Below, piece by piece: positions 19,828 through 29,500 of a stretch of DNA of 64,000 nucleotides (the stretch's first letter is position 1; each line of letters opens with the position of its first letter). The notes below the pieces were generated by a model, which worked only from the letters and a program-made list of their open reading frames with translations, was not told the DNA's origin and made no database searches. The position numbers and the translations under genes are program-made. This DNA is from Vibrio rarus (GTDB lineage: Bacteria > Pseudomonadota > Gammaproteobacteria > Enterobacterales > Vibrionaceae). Location of the stretch: contig NZ_AP024900.1 of assembly GCF_024347075.1 (NCBI RefSeq), positions 1,240,001-1,304,000 of the forward strand, written 5' to 3'.

Positions 19828-20427
19828 ATGAAGCCAACAGATATTGGGCTTGCCTATGATCAAATTACTGAGCGATGGAGTGACGAGCTATTTAATCGTA
19901 ATAATGGTATCGCGCAACATGAAAGAGCCATTGCATTTAGCGAAAAAAGAGGCAAAGCGTTGGACATCGGATGCGGTTGTACCGGACGATTTATCCAATT
20001 ATTGCAAGAGAAAGGTTTTCAGCCTTCAGGCATCGATGTGTCCACAAAAATGATCCAATTAGCCCGTCAGCGCCATCCTGATGTGAGGTTTATTCATGCT
20101 GATATTTGCGAATATGCATTGCCTGAAAAATACGATTTTATTACTGCTTGGGATAGTTTGTGGCATGTACCGTTAGCGCAACAAAGTCATGTCTTACGCA
20201 AAGTCGTGGCCAGTTTAAATAACGCAGGCTTGTTTATTTTCTCTTTTGGCGGAACCAAAGAGCCTGACGCACATACCAATCAAATTATGGGGCCGGAAGT
20301 GTATTATGCGTCATTAGGCATTAACGGGATTATCAAGTTGATGATGGATCTTGGCTGCATCATTCGCCATGTAGAGTATGACCAGTACCCCGAGATGCAC
20401 ACGTACATGATTGTCGAGAAACCCTAA
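19828..20427 (+). CDS. Class I SAM-dependent methyltransferase
   Basis: This protein of 199 residues shows the Rossmann SAM motif I ALDIGCGCTGRF (44-55). Post-I acidic residue D69 is in GIDVSTKMIQLARQRHPDVRF, and motif II/IV is YDFITAWDSLWHV. The order and spacing fit the Methyltransf_11/25 families. The target is not predictable. AAGGAGCGG lies 7 nt upstream. It stands alone before the long ihfA leader region. Confidence 0.88.
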   Translation: MKPTDIGLAYDQITERWSDELFNRNNGIAQHERAIAFSEKRGKALDIGCGCTGRFIQLLQEKGFQPSGIDVSTKMIQLARQRHPDVRFIHADICEYALPEKYDFITAWDSLWHVPLAQQSHVLRKVVASLNNAGLFIFSFGGTKEPDAHTNQIMGPEVYYASLGINGIIKLMMDLGCIIRHVEYDQYPEMHTYMIVEKP

Positions 20428-20722
20428 GTGAGCCGATGCTAAAAGCCACTGATTAGTGGATGCAGAAAAGAGCGATACAGAGGCAAATGAGTTTGAAAAT
20501 GTCACTGTTTTGCGGTCAATTGTGTGTGTAAAGAATAGTGTAATAGATTCATATCAAAAGCAAGTTTTGCAAAAGGTGGCGTTATTCAATGCATTTTCCG
20601 ACACAACAAAGCTAGCGAAAGCATTACAATAACCCTCTGAATTAAATAAGAAAATGACACTTTTTATTAAACTTTTCCCTCAATAAAAACACCTTACTCG
20701 ATAAAAATTAACGTAAATTTAC

Positions 20723-20751
20723 TTGAATTTTCTAAGTATCTAATTCTTATA
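20723..20751 (+). promoter_or_regulatory. Candidate ihfA promoter in a 509-bp gene-free region
   Basis: TTGAAT and CTTATA lie 17 bp apart inside the AT-rich region 20428-20936. Downstream at 20858-20878 is a hairpin (GGTTTCAT/ATGAAGCC, one G-T). No gene is seen in this gap apart from a possible in-frame N-terminal extension of ihfA. Confidence 0.35.
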
Positions 20752-20936
20752 AATTTTTTACAAAAAAAGTTGGCGAAACTGAAAACCTTGTCATACACTT
20801 TCGATCGAGTCATCAATATGTAGTTGATTGTAGTGACAAATTTTAGGAGCTGTCGTTGGTTTCATTTTTAATGAAGCCTAGGGGTAAAAACTACTCCAGC
20901 GTAGCAATTAGTTCACCTAGCTTTGAGGAAAGTTTT

Positions 20937-21239
20937 ATGGCGCTCACCAAGGCCGATTTGGCTGAAAACCTGTTTGAAAATCTTGGATATAGTAAACGGG
21001 ATGCCAAGGAAACCGTGGAAGTTTTTTTCGAAGAAATTCGTAAATCACTTGAAAGTGGCGAACAGGTAAAACTGTCTGGATTCGGCAACTTTGATCTGAG
21101 AGACAAGAAAGAACGACCAGGTCGCAACCCGAAAACAGGCGAAGATATACCTATTTCCGCACGTCGTGTGGTCACATTTAGACCCGGACAAAAGCTGAAA
21201 GCTCGCGTTGAAGAGCTGAAGAAAGACGACATTAAATAG
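20937..21239 (+). CDS. ihfA: Integration host factor alpha subunit
   Basis: This 100-residue DNA-bending protein begins [17 protein letters not shown]. It has the HU/IHF core and the beta-arm [27 protein letters not shown], including the conserved Pro that intercalates into DNA. It pairs with IhfB. GAGGAA lies 6 nt before ATG 20937. In many relatives ihfA directly follows pheT; here about 6.9 kb separates them and it has its own leader. The frame is open upstream to a TTG at 20856 with AGGAG 6 nt before it, so a 27-residue extended form is possible but not supported by family length. Confidence 0.97.
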   Translation: MALTKADLAENLFENLGYSKRDAKETVEVFFEEIRKSLESGEQVKLSGFGNFDLRDKKERPGRNPKTGEDIPISARRVVTFRPGQKLKARVEELKKDDIK

Positions 21240-21267
21240 TCAATTTGCTATTTATAAGTCAATAAAA

Positions 21268-21293
21268 AAAAAGAGGTCTTAAGACCTCTTTTT
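21268..21293. terminator. Bidirectional terminator between ihfA and purT
   Basis: The palindrome AAGAGGTCTTAAGACCTCTT at 21271-21290 is flanked by A on the left and T on the right. It serves ihfA and the convergent purT. Confidence 0.9.
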
Positions 21294-21296
21294 AGT

Positions 21297-21339
21297 TTTT
21301 AACAAGCTAGAATGACCCGTTATTTAGAACGATTAGTAT
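21297..21339. repeat. 43-bp direct repeat, copy 1 (purT 3' end)
   Basis: This segment covers the last codons of purT (TNRSK and stop, read on the minus strand) and 23 bp beyond. A copy with 40 of 43 identical bases, in the same orientation, lies at 59017-59059. A gene 3' end repeated elsewhere is typical of an integration site. Confidence 0.7.
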
Positions 21340-22510
21340 AATGGATATGGATTTTTTTGGCCGCTTCAAGGGCTGTATCCACCGCCAGTGTCGTATCCGT
21401 TGCGCGACTTAAAATGACCCCCAAACGACGGCGTCCATCAATATCAGGCTTACCAAAAAGACGGATCTGCGTATCGGCAGTACTGATAGCTTCGTCAATT
21501 CCCGTATATGACAAATTATTTGAGGTACCCTGACCAAGGATAACCGCAGACGCTGCAGGACCCACTTGTCGGATAGCATTGATTGGGTTGCCAGTGAAGG
21601 CACGAACATGCAAAGCAAACTCTGACATATCTTGAGAGATCATCGTTACCATACCTGTATCGTGTGGGCGTGGGGACACTTCGTTAAAGATAACTTTATC
21701 GCCCTTAATGAAGAGCTCTACACCAAATAGGCCATAACCCCCCAGCGCGTTAACAATCTGCTCAGCAACGTATTCAGCGGCTTTAATCGCCACTTCTGAC
21801 ATTTGTTGCGGTTGCCAAGATTCACGATAGTCGCCATCTTCTTGACGATGACCGATAGGAGCACAGAAGTGAACACCATCCACAGCACGCACCGTTAATA
21901 GGGTAATTTCGTAATCAAAATCAATAAAGCCTTCAACAATGACGCGTCCTTCACCACTGCGACCTCCATCTTGAGAATGTTCCCAAGCCTTAGCGACATC
22001 TTGCTCTGAGCGAATGACACTCTGACCTTTACCCGATGAGCTCATTACTGGCTTCACCACGCACGGCATGCCCACGGCCTCGACCGCTTGGCTAAATTGT
22101 GCAAAAGTATCGGCAAATTGATAGTTTGAGGTGTTAAGGCTCAGCTCTTCGGCAGCCAAGCGGCGAATGCCTTCTCTATCCATAGTCAGCTGGGTCGCAC
22201 GTGCGTTAGGGACAATGGTAGTACCTTGTTTTTCCAACTCAACTAAAGTATCAGTGGCAATGGCTTCAATTTCAGGAACAATATAGTCAGGTTTTTCTTG
22301 AGCAACAATTTCAGATAGTCGTTGACCATCTAGCATATCAAGTACATAGCTACGGTGAGCCACTTGCATAGCCGGTGCATTTTGATAGCGATCACAGGCA
22401 ATAACTTCAATACCCAAACGCTGACATTCAATAGCCACTTCTTTGCCTAATTCACCCGAACCTAGCAATAAAACTTTTGTTGCACCTGATGCTGTAGCCG
22501 TACCCAACAT
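21320..22510 (-). CDS. purT: Formate-dependent phosphoribosylglycinamide formyltransferase 2
   Basis: This ATP-grasp enzyme of 396 residues makes formyl-GAR from GAR, formate and ATP, the third step of purine synthesis. The N-domain has [20 protein letters not shown]. The ATP-grasp region has [17 protein letters not shown] and [19 protein letters not shown]. The metal ligands lie in [20 protein letters not shown] precedes the ATG. A PurR-like box lies 56-71 bp upstream. Its final codons form one copy of the 43-bp repeat. Confidence 0.97.
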   Translation of the reverse strand: MLGTATASGATKVLLLGSGELGKEVAIECQRLGIEVIACDRYQNAPAMQVAHRSYVLDMLDGQRLSEIVAQEKPDYIVPEIEAIATDTLVELEKQGTTIVPNARATQLTMDREGIRRLAAEELSLNTSNYQFADTFAQFSQAVEAVGMPCVVKPVMSSSGKGQSVIRSEQDVAKAWEHSQDGGRSGEGRVIVEGFIDFDYEITLLTVRAVDGVHFCAPIGHRQEDGDYRESWQPQQMSEVAIKAAEYVAEQIVNALGGYGLFGVELFIKGDKVIFNEVSPRPHDTGMVTMISQDMSEFALHVRAFTGNPINAIRQVGPAASAVILGQGTSNNLSYTGIDEAISTADTQIRLFGKPDIDGRRRLGVILSRATDTTLAVDTALEAAKKIHIHYTNRSK

Positions 22511-22565
22511 AACATTTCCTTAAGACGATAATTTTTTTTAAGGATCATACTGAAATTTTCGCAGG

Positions 22566-22581
22566 GCGCAATCGTTTGCAT
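22566..22581. promoter_or_regulatory. PurR-like operator of purT
   Basis: GCGCAATCGTTTGCAT matches 13 of 16 positions of the E. coli PurR consensus (ACGCAAACGTTTGCGT), including the central CG and both CGCAA/TTTGC arms. It is placed where a repressor would act on purT. Confidence 0.7.
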
Positions 22582-22655
22582 GGTGATATTGAGGATATTT
22601 TTGTAAGGACACCGCAACCAAGGTTGCAGTGCCAGTAAATCGTGCTTTAGCGGTG

Positions 22656-23549
22656 TTAAGGGGTGAGGGTAATGTAGCTTAGTGCAATGTCAGGATTGAG
22701 TGTATTAAGGGTGCTTTGCGTTTCAGCTAAATGAGAGCAAGAGGCATTATGGATCTCCGCAAGAGCGACGTCATTAATCTCAGAAAATGCCTTGCCTGCC
22801 ATTTGCAATTGCACCAGAGCCACTTGCAAAGGAGGTAAACTGGGATTAAAAGCAGCGTTTTCTGCGTAGCGACCGGTAAATATCTGACCATCTACCGTTT
22901 GTATTGCCACGCCGCTGAGATTGTTCGTATAAGGAGCATGGCTTTTATTGAGTGCTTCAACCGCCTTTTGCTGTAAAGGGGGCTCTTTTGTCAGCGAATA
23001 GCCATGTTCTACAACGGACATTAATTTACTGGAAATCCCCAGATCTTCAGGGCCAAACGATTCAGGTAAGTAGTGCTGTAAGCTCTTTTGTGAACCTTGA
23101 GGCAGTTGAATCATTAACTCTTTGGCGCAGGTCAACTCATTCATAAATTGGCGACAATGGCCACAAGGGCTGAAGTTAATGGTGATGTCAGTAATACCCA
23201 GTTCACCTTTCATCCACGCATGACTGATCGCCGATTGCTCTGCGTGCACGGTTTGGCCTAATTGAGTGCTCGCTATTTCTAAGTTTGCCCCAAAATATAA
23301 AGCCCCAGACGCACCTTTAACGATAGCGCCCACGTGAAAATGAGAAATGGGTGCCACAGAAAATGCCGCAGCAAAAGGCAGTAAAGAGACTTTTAATTGT
23401 TGCGCTGTTTGCTCTGTTGCTTGTTGAAGTTGTAGAAACTGCGTTTCACTGAGGACTCCAGCAAAAGAGGGGTCATTAAAAATGCTTTTGAACACCTCAA
23501 CTTGGGAGGAGGGAAGTTCATTGTACAGTGGGTTAAAGCGCTGACTCAT
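22656..23549 (-). CDS. cdd: Cytidine deaminase (dimeric, E. coli type)
   Basis: This protein of 297 residues converts cytidine and deoxycytidine to uridine forms in pyrimidine salvage. The zinc motifs are HAEQSAI and PCGHCRQF in the N-terminal catalytic domain. The second, degenerate deaminase domain ([31 protein letters not shown]) makes it the long dimeric type. ATG 23549 is preferred, with AGGATAGG 8 nt upstream; a TTG at 23555 is an alternative. It lies downstream of yohJK on the same strand with a 177-bp gap that holds a PurR/CytR-like box. Confidence 0.95.
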   Translation of the reverse strand: MSQRFNPLYNELPSSQVEVFKSIFNDPSFAGVLSETQFLQLQQATEQTAQQLKVSLLPFAAAFSVAPISHFHVGAIVKGASGALYFGANLEIASTQLGQTVHAEQSAISHAWMKGELGITDITINFSPCGHCRQFMNELTCAKELMIQLPQGSQKSLQHYLPESFGPEDLGISSKLMSVVEHGYSLTKEPPLQQKAVEALNKSHAPYTNNLSGVAIQTVDGQIFTGRYAENAAFNPSLPPLQVALVQLQMAGKAFSEINDVALAEIHNASCSHLAETQSTLNTLNPDIALSYITLTP

Positions 23550-23621
23550 TACCAATACCTATCCTAAAAATCATGTACATAGCATAGTGTAACTGATTAA
23601 GAATAGGGAGAGGCTTAGCCT

Positions 23622-23637
23622 GCGCAAACGGTTTCGC
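23622..23637. promoter_or_regulatory. PurR/CytR-like (LacI-family) box upstream of cdd
   Basis: GCGCAAACGGTTTCGC matches 12 of 16 PurR consensus positions and lies about 75-90 bp before the cdd start. A CCTGCGC/GCGCAGG inverted repeat at 23619-23656 encloses it. cdd is CytR-controlled in E. coli, so the regulator could be either. Confidence 0.35.
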
Positions 23638-23726
23638 TCACATCCATTCGCGCAGGAGGCTTTTGCTATGGTTTTAAATGACGTTTTATTGCGAAAATCA
23701 AACCATGAGCTGGACCGTTATGGCAA

Positions 23727-24404
23727 CTAGCTCGCTAGCCAAAGCATAAAGGTCATAACAAATGGCGCTAAAATCGAGGTGATAACACCACACAACACTA
23801 AGGCCAAAGAGCTAAAAGCGGCGTCTTTTTGATTATGCTCAAAGGCTGTAGCCGTGCCCAAAGCATGACTCACTGTACCCATGGTGAGCCCTTTGGCAAT
23901 GGGGTGTTTAATTTTTAATATGCCATAAACGGGATAAGCCAATAAAGAACCGGTAAGGCCCGCCATTAGTACTAACATCGCTGCCACTGCAGGTTCACCG
24001 CCAAGTTCGGTGGAGACTTGCATGGCAATCGCTGTGGTGACTGATTTGCCCATAATGCTGGCCAGCAGTTGAGAGTCGGCACCGAGCATGACGGCCAAAG
24101 AGCCTGCAGTGAGCATGGAGCCTAAACTACCAATGACACAAGTGGTCAGAATAAGCTTCCACTTAGCACGAATTTCACTGAGCTGTTCATACAGAGGATA
24201 GGCCAATGCCACAACCGCCGGTTGCAATAGATGCTGAATCACCAAGTTGCCGTCATAGTAAGTTGTAAAGGGTATTTTGAACAACAGCAAAAACGGAATG
24301 ATTATCGCCAAACTGATTAACAGAGGATTGGCTAAAGGATGATGCGCTTTTTGCGCGATGAACTTTGCAATAAAGTAAACAACGATGCTGAGTAAGAGCC
24401 ACAT
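23727..24404 (-). CDS. yohK: LrgB-family membrane protein YohK
   Basis: This protein of 225 residues is almost entirely hydrophobic helices, with the LrgB signature LLQPAVVALAYPLYEQL, GKSVTTAIAMQVSTELGG and MGTVSHALGTATAFE. LrgB/CidB proteins act with LrgA/CidA partners in the inner membrane. They are described as antiholin-like or as carriers, for example of pyruvate. It begins 1 nt after the yohJ stop, so the two are translated together. Confidence 0.92.
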   Translation of the reverse strand: MWLLLSIVVYFIAKFIAQKAHHPLANPLLISLAIIIPFLLLFKIPFTTYYDGNLVIQHLLQPAVVALAYPLYEQLSEIRAKWKLILTTCVIGSLGSMLTAGSLAVMLGADSQLLASIMGKSVTTAIAMQVSTELGGEPAVAAMLVLMAGLTGSLLAYPVYGILKIKHPIAKGLTMGTVSHALGTATAFEHNQKDAAFSSLALVLCGVITSILAPFVMTFMLWLAS

Positions 24405-24405
24405 A

Positions 24406-24768
24406 TTATTGCTCCTTACTGAGTATTTTGTCTAATGCAAGGGACAGAACCACAAGCACAAAAAGACTGCCAAGCACAATACTCACTAAAATGGCCAAAG
24501 CGTTATCAAGAAGAATATGGTAGTGATTTATTAACCCGGCACTGATTGGGATAAACAGCAAAATCATATAGCGAATAAGTAAAGAGGCACTCGGTTGTAC
24601 CCAGTGCGGTTTGACCACACCACTGACTAACGCAGAAAATAAAATGAGCAAACCAATAACACTACCAGGTACGGAAAGGGCAAAGAATTCTTGAATCCAT
24701 TCGCCAGCCATTAGCGATAGGGCAATTAATCCTGCACTGAGGAGGTAAAAGAAAGCTTTGCTAATCAT
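24406..24768 (-). CDS. yohJ: LrgA/CidA-family membrane protein YohJ
   Basis: This protein of 120 residues has four predicted transmembrane helices and the LrgA/UPF0299 motif ALSVPGSVIGLLILF. Start ATG 24768 lies 4 nt after the sbcB stop; a longer frame to 24810 would overlap sbcB. The tight layout sbcB-yohJ-yohK suggests one transcript. It probably forms a complex with YohK. Confidence 0.9.
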   Translation of the reverse strand: MISKAFFYLLSAGLIALSLMAGEWIQEFFALSVPGSVIGLLILFSALVSGVVKPHWVQPSASLLIRYMILLFIPISAGLINHYHILLDNALAILVSIVLGSLFVLVVLSLALDKILSKEQ

Positions 24769-24772
24769 ATTT

Positions 24773-26188
24773 TTAAGAAACCAATTGTGTAACGTAAGTG
24801 TAAAGCGCACGAATAATCTTCACTTTGCGCTCATCACCTTGATGTTGAGAGACCAAGTTTTCTAAGTTTAACATGTAATTTGGTAGCTCTTTCTCGAACT
24901 TATCTCTACAGTAACGCAACCATTGTTTCTGTTCTTGATCGGTTAAAGTATGGAAGTAATTTCTTGCTCTAAAATTAAACAGTAATGGAGCGATTCTTTG
25001 ATCGGACACTTGAATGTCGAGGGCTCCTAACACTTCAGGCTTAGCTTGGCGAATGATCTGCATTTGCGCTTTGTCTGAAGGTGAGAAAAAACCGTTGTAC
25101 AATTGCTCATCGACATTGTCATTGGTGACAAAGGTTCGAGGTTCAGCAAATACTCGATCGAGCTTTTCTCTAATTTGCGGGTGCTGTAATAACGCTTGTT
25201 GGTTATTTAAACACTGCTGTTTATCAATTTGAGTACGCTGGGTTGCCTCAGCGGTTAACACACCAATAGGGGCCAAAATAGGGCACTTGTTCAGGTGGAT
25301 CAGTTTTACGGGAATAGGTAACTGATCCGGTTCAAGATCATCTCGTTTGGTATAAAGGCGTGCTTTGATTTGTTCGGCGTTCAAATCAATTAGCGGGCTG
25401 ATATCTTGGGTGAGATCAACAGCAATGAGTGCCTTGGTGGCGGTCCACCCTACAGGCGCCACTAACGCCGTCTTTAAGTGTTGTTGGCTTAACATTCCAG
25501 AGACATGCACTAAAGGCGCCATAGTCACAACATCTATTAATGTGTTGAGCTTTTGTTTGCCTCTGTGCTTATAGAAAAAATCAAACAGTTTAGGTTGAGC
25601 AAGTTTGACCTTTTTTGCCATCTCTATAGTGGCATATACATCGGCCATGGCGTCATGAGCATTACTGTGTTCGATGCCGTTTGCTTGCGAAAGGTGCTCT
25701 AAACGAAAGCTGGTTTGCCCATCGTCATTTTTTGGCCACTCAATCCCTGCGGGGCGCAAGGCGTGACAAGCGCGCATCACATCGAGAAGATCCCATCGTG
25801 AGTTGCCATTTTTATAGCTCCACTCGTAAGGTTCTATAAAGTTTCGATAACAGGTATAGCGGGTCACTTCATCATCAAAGCGAACACTGTTATAGCCAAG
25901 GGTACAGGTATTGGCACGGCTCATTTGTTGGTGAATTGCGGCGATAAACTCAGGTTCAGAAAGACCCTCTTGCATCGCTTTTTGCGGGGTGATCCCTGTC
26001 ACCAGTGCCGCTTCAGGGGTGGGTAAGTAGTCGGCTGGAGGGCGACAATAAATGACCAACGGCTCGCCTATGACATTCAGATCGGCATCGGTACGCACAC
26101 CTGCAAACTGGCAAGGTCTGTCTTTAGCAGGACTGACCCCCCAGGTTTCATAATCAAAGAAAAAGAATGTGGGTTGGTCCATTTGCAT
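24773..26188 (-). CDS. sbcB: Exodeoxyribonuclease I
   Basis: This protein of 471 residues digests single-stranded DNA 3' to 5' during recombination and mismatch repair. The DEDDh exonuclease domain starts TFFFFDYETWG (catalytic Asp and Glu) and continues to YNSVRFDDEVTRY and the final motif SNAHDAMADVYATIEMA. The SH3-like and C-terminal helical domains (ILAPIGVL, LFNFRARNYF, WLRYCRDKF) follow. The start is ATG 26188; a second ATG two codons in is also possible. Confidence 0.96.
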   Translation of the reverse strand: MQMDQPTFFFFDYETWGVSPAKDRPCQFAGVRTDADLNVIGEPLVIYCRPPADYLPTPEAALVTGITPQKAMQEGLSEPEFIAAIHQQMSRANTCTLGYNSVRFDDEVTRYTCYRNFIEPYEWSYKNGNSRWDLLDVMRACHALRPAGIEWPKNDDGQTSFRLEHLSQANGIEHSNAHDAMADVYATIEMAKKVKLAQPKLFDFFYKHRGKQKLNTLIDVVTMAPLVHVSGMLSQQHLKTALVAPVGWTATKALIAVDLTQDISPLIDLNAEQIKARLYTKRDDLEPDQLPIPVKLIHLNKCPILAPIGVLTAEATQRTQIDKQQCLNNQQALLQHPQIREKLDRVFAEPRTFVTNDNVDEQLYNGFFSPSDKAQMQIIRQAKPEVLGALDIQVSDQRIAPLLFNFRARNYFHTLTDQEQKQWLRYCRDKFEKELPNYMLNLENLVSQHQGDERKVKIIRALYTYVTQLVS

Positions 26189-26507
26189 AAAAATCGTCCA
26201 AAAATCAGTAGGTTGTTAGTTAGTATACCAAGGGCTGTCAGTTTGCGCGCTTTAATAGCGCAGAAAAACAGGTAGCAAAAGGCAAAAACGTCAGATCAAG
26301 CGCTCGGCGACATTGATAATAATAACGGCAAAACAGTGCCTTACGATGGGAGCTATTAGACCACCCCATGAAATGGATAGCAAACCTGTTGCCCTATATG
26401 AGGCAGAGGTAACGACGCTCAATAGAAATAGTGAGACGATAAACAGTAGTGAGTAAGGGCGGCTACCAATGAAAAGAATCTAAGCCAAACAGATCTTGAG
26501 ATAGGAG

Positions 26508-26547
26508 GAAAACCGAGTGCCTGCCATTGTCTTAGCAGACACTCGGT
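26508..26547 (-). terminator. Terminator of the M60 lipoprotein gene
   Basis: Read on the minus strand, ACCGAGTG and CTGC pair with GCAG and CACTCGGT (small bulge), and TTTT follows. The rest of the 405-bp gap 26189-26593 shows no gene or clear signal. Confidence 0.75.
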
Positions 26548-26593
26548 GATGCGCTCTATAACAGATATATAGCGCAGATTAGCTCTAAGAAAG

Positions 26594-29500
26594 TTAGCGA
26601 GTTGACGGGGTTAGGGAGTCAATCAACAGAGGATCTTTTTGTGGCGTAGGGAGCTGCATTTGTGCCACTGTGTTTAGACCCTGCGCGCTGATGCCACCAC
26701 TATAAATGATGGCCCCTTGTGCGGTGTTCATCGCTTCTTCACCGACATTCCACTGCAAAAAGAAGTCACTGAGATCGTAGCCAGAGACATAGGAGCTGCA
26801 CACCATCAATAGATCTCCATCTGAGAGTCCTGTGACAGAGGCATCACAATAGTTTGTTCCATCTGTATCTTGGTTGTTACGTGCTAAGCGATGCATCAGT
26901 TTGATCATATTCCAGCCCTCATCATTGCCATATATAGAGGCTTTTTCACTCGATGGCTGGCTGTCATACCAATGATTAATACTAAAATGTGATTTTGCCC
27001 AGATTTTTAACTGTCCAAACATAATCAAACGCACACCCGCATCGCCATTGGCCCACGCATGCCTCGCATTTCTCTCGAGCCAATGTGGTGCTTTTTGGAT
27101 TTCAAAGACAATGCGATCCATTCTCGGGTTGTCATTGCGCCCTTCGAGTTCTTGCATATACAGGGCCAGTAAATTATTGGTGACCTCTGTCCCCCCTGTC
27201 ACATTGAAAGGGGCAGAGGCGAGGTTATGGCCCACTTCATGCCACAACAGCCAATCGTTTAATGGATCGGTGGGTACAGTGTTGCGCGCACTATCAAACG
27301 CCGAATTCATCACAGGATAACCTGAGTGCGCAGAGCCAATGGAAATTTGCACATCATTTACAAAGCGATGACGGAAGCCTTTTAGGTCGGCGTAAGTGTA
27401 ACGACGATGAGCCCCTTGCCAGTCATCACGCCCATAAAAGTCGCTAGCCGCATCAGCAAAACGATTCAAACCACTGACGAATGTAGCTAAATCCGTTTCA
27501 GTAACGTTGTTGACGTGGGTGGTGTAGACAAAAGATCCACTATCAATTTCGGCCATTTGTACTTGAGATTGTTGTGGTGTGGTTACCCAATGCCCCTCTT
27601 TAAACAGAGGTGCTTTCATCACGCCACTAAAGTGAAATTGGCTAGCGCCTGCCGATTCAAGAGGGCGTACATAAACGAGCCCACCATAAGGGGATTGGAT
27701 CTGGGTACTTCCTCCATCATGGAGAAAGGTTTTGGTCATTCGAGGCGGACGGTTTAAGTTGGTTTCATGTTGACTGCGTCCGGTAAGATCATCGGCAAAC
27801 ATAACAGTAATCTGTGCTTTAACGCCACCCGTGACTGTGCCAATTTCATGTTGAGGAAGCCATAATCCAGTGGATTGTGTATTACCCACGGTGTAGTTCA
27901 CCGCCGTGCCGTCTGTTTCAATGGTCACCGTTTCTGAGGTGGTGGCCAAAGTGGTTGGACGGGTAGGATAGGCGGTAGTATCTACCTTGATGCGGTAATC
28001 CCAAAATGAACGGCCAAGCATAATGCGCGTTAGCGGTTTTTCTTGGTAATTTAATGGATAGCTCGGGTTAACAAAGTGCGCCAGTTCCCCTTCGCCAATA
28101 ATCATATTGTTGGCGATTAAGGTATTTTTTAGCGATGGTGGGCAAGTGCCATTTCCAGCATAACTATCATTGGTATAACAATTCATAAACTCAATGAGAC
28201 GCTTAAAGCCAAGCTCATCTTGTGACTGAGGATCATAATAATAGTTATTGTTGTTCCATAACCAAGTAGACAAGTTATCGTAGGTTTGATTGAGCTCCGT
28301 AATGGCAAGTCGTTGCCCTAGCGCGCCTTTGCTTCGATAGTAGAGTTCATGATCGGCTAATGCTTGAATATTGTCCCCTAAGTTAGCCGCTTTCACCATA
28401 CTATTGGTTTGGAAGTAAATACGCTCAAAATCTTGGCGACCGTAGGCGCGCTCAAGAACGCCAGTGCCAGAACGAACTTCGATACAATTAAACTCATACT
28501 CATATTCATGAGTACACACTGGCATATCGGTAAAGGCGTGCTGCAATTCTTTAATCGCCGCTTCGCGCTCTTGTGCATTATTAACGCGGATCATCGCTCG
28601 CTTTGCGTCGACCTTGCCGTTTTCATCGGTCACTTCATAGGTAGGTACATGCAATGGTGTCGAGGCCATTTCATTGTCCGAGACCCAAGAGACACTACCA
28701 TCATCGTGTACGGTAAAAGGTTGCTTACCATTGGCTAAATTTTCAAAGTGTTGAATAACCACCACTTCTTTTTCTTGTTTATGATTTAAGGTTGGAGCGT
28801 TGTTACACCATCGTCCGTCTGGGGCGCAGAGACTTTGGCTGGTGGAGACCACACTTTGACCGCCAATAGAGACACCAGCGGCGTCCGCAAGACGTCCAAT
28901 GGGCTCAGGGTTAGCGCTTTCAATGCCATCCATAAACAGCACATTACCTCCAGCATTGATATAGGTAATTAGCGCGGTAATATCTTCTTGAGAGAGATGC
29001 GGTTCATCTAAGTTGGCCGAGTTATTAGAAGGGTTAAGCTTATAGGCTTGCAAAATGAGTATCGGCGTTTCTACGGGATCAAGGGCGTGGTATTCGCCAG
29101 AAGCAATAGAATTAACAGCTTCTAAACCGTAACTGTCATGGATAAAGAAGTCATAACGCATCCCTGCGCTGACGTTTGCTTGAGAAAACGCAGCCTGTTT
29201 AATATTGCTAGCAACGGTTTTGTTTTCTGCATCAGAGAACCAGTCAAATAAGTTGCTAAAATATTGCTGCATAGCGCCTTGATCTGAACGAGGATCATCG
29301 GAGGTGGCCACTGAGGTACAAATCCTTTGGCGACTGTCAATTTTCACTTCGTTAAAACTGTTCGCCCAAAATAGCTCAGGACAAGACAATATGGTGGGAT
29401 AGACCGAGTTCCCCATAAAAACGACTTTACCTTCGCCAATGAGTCCCGCAACAACAAAAGGCAAGCCATAGGTGACATTACTATCGGCCACTTTAGGGAT

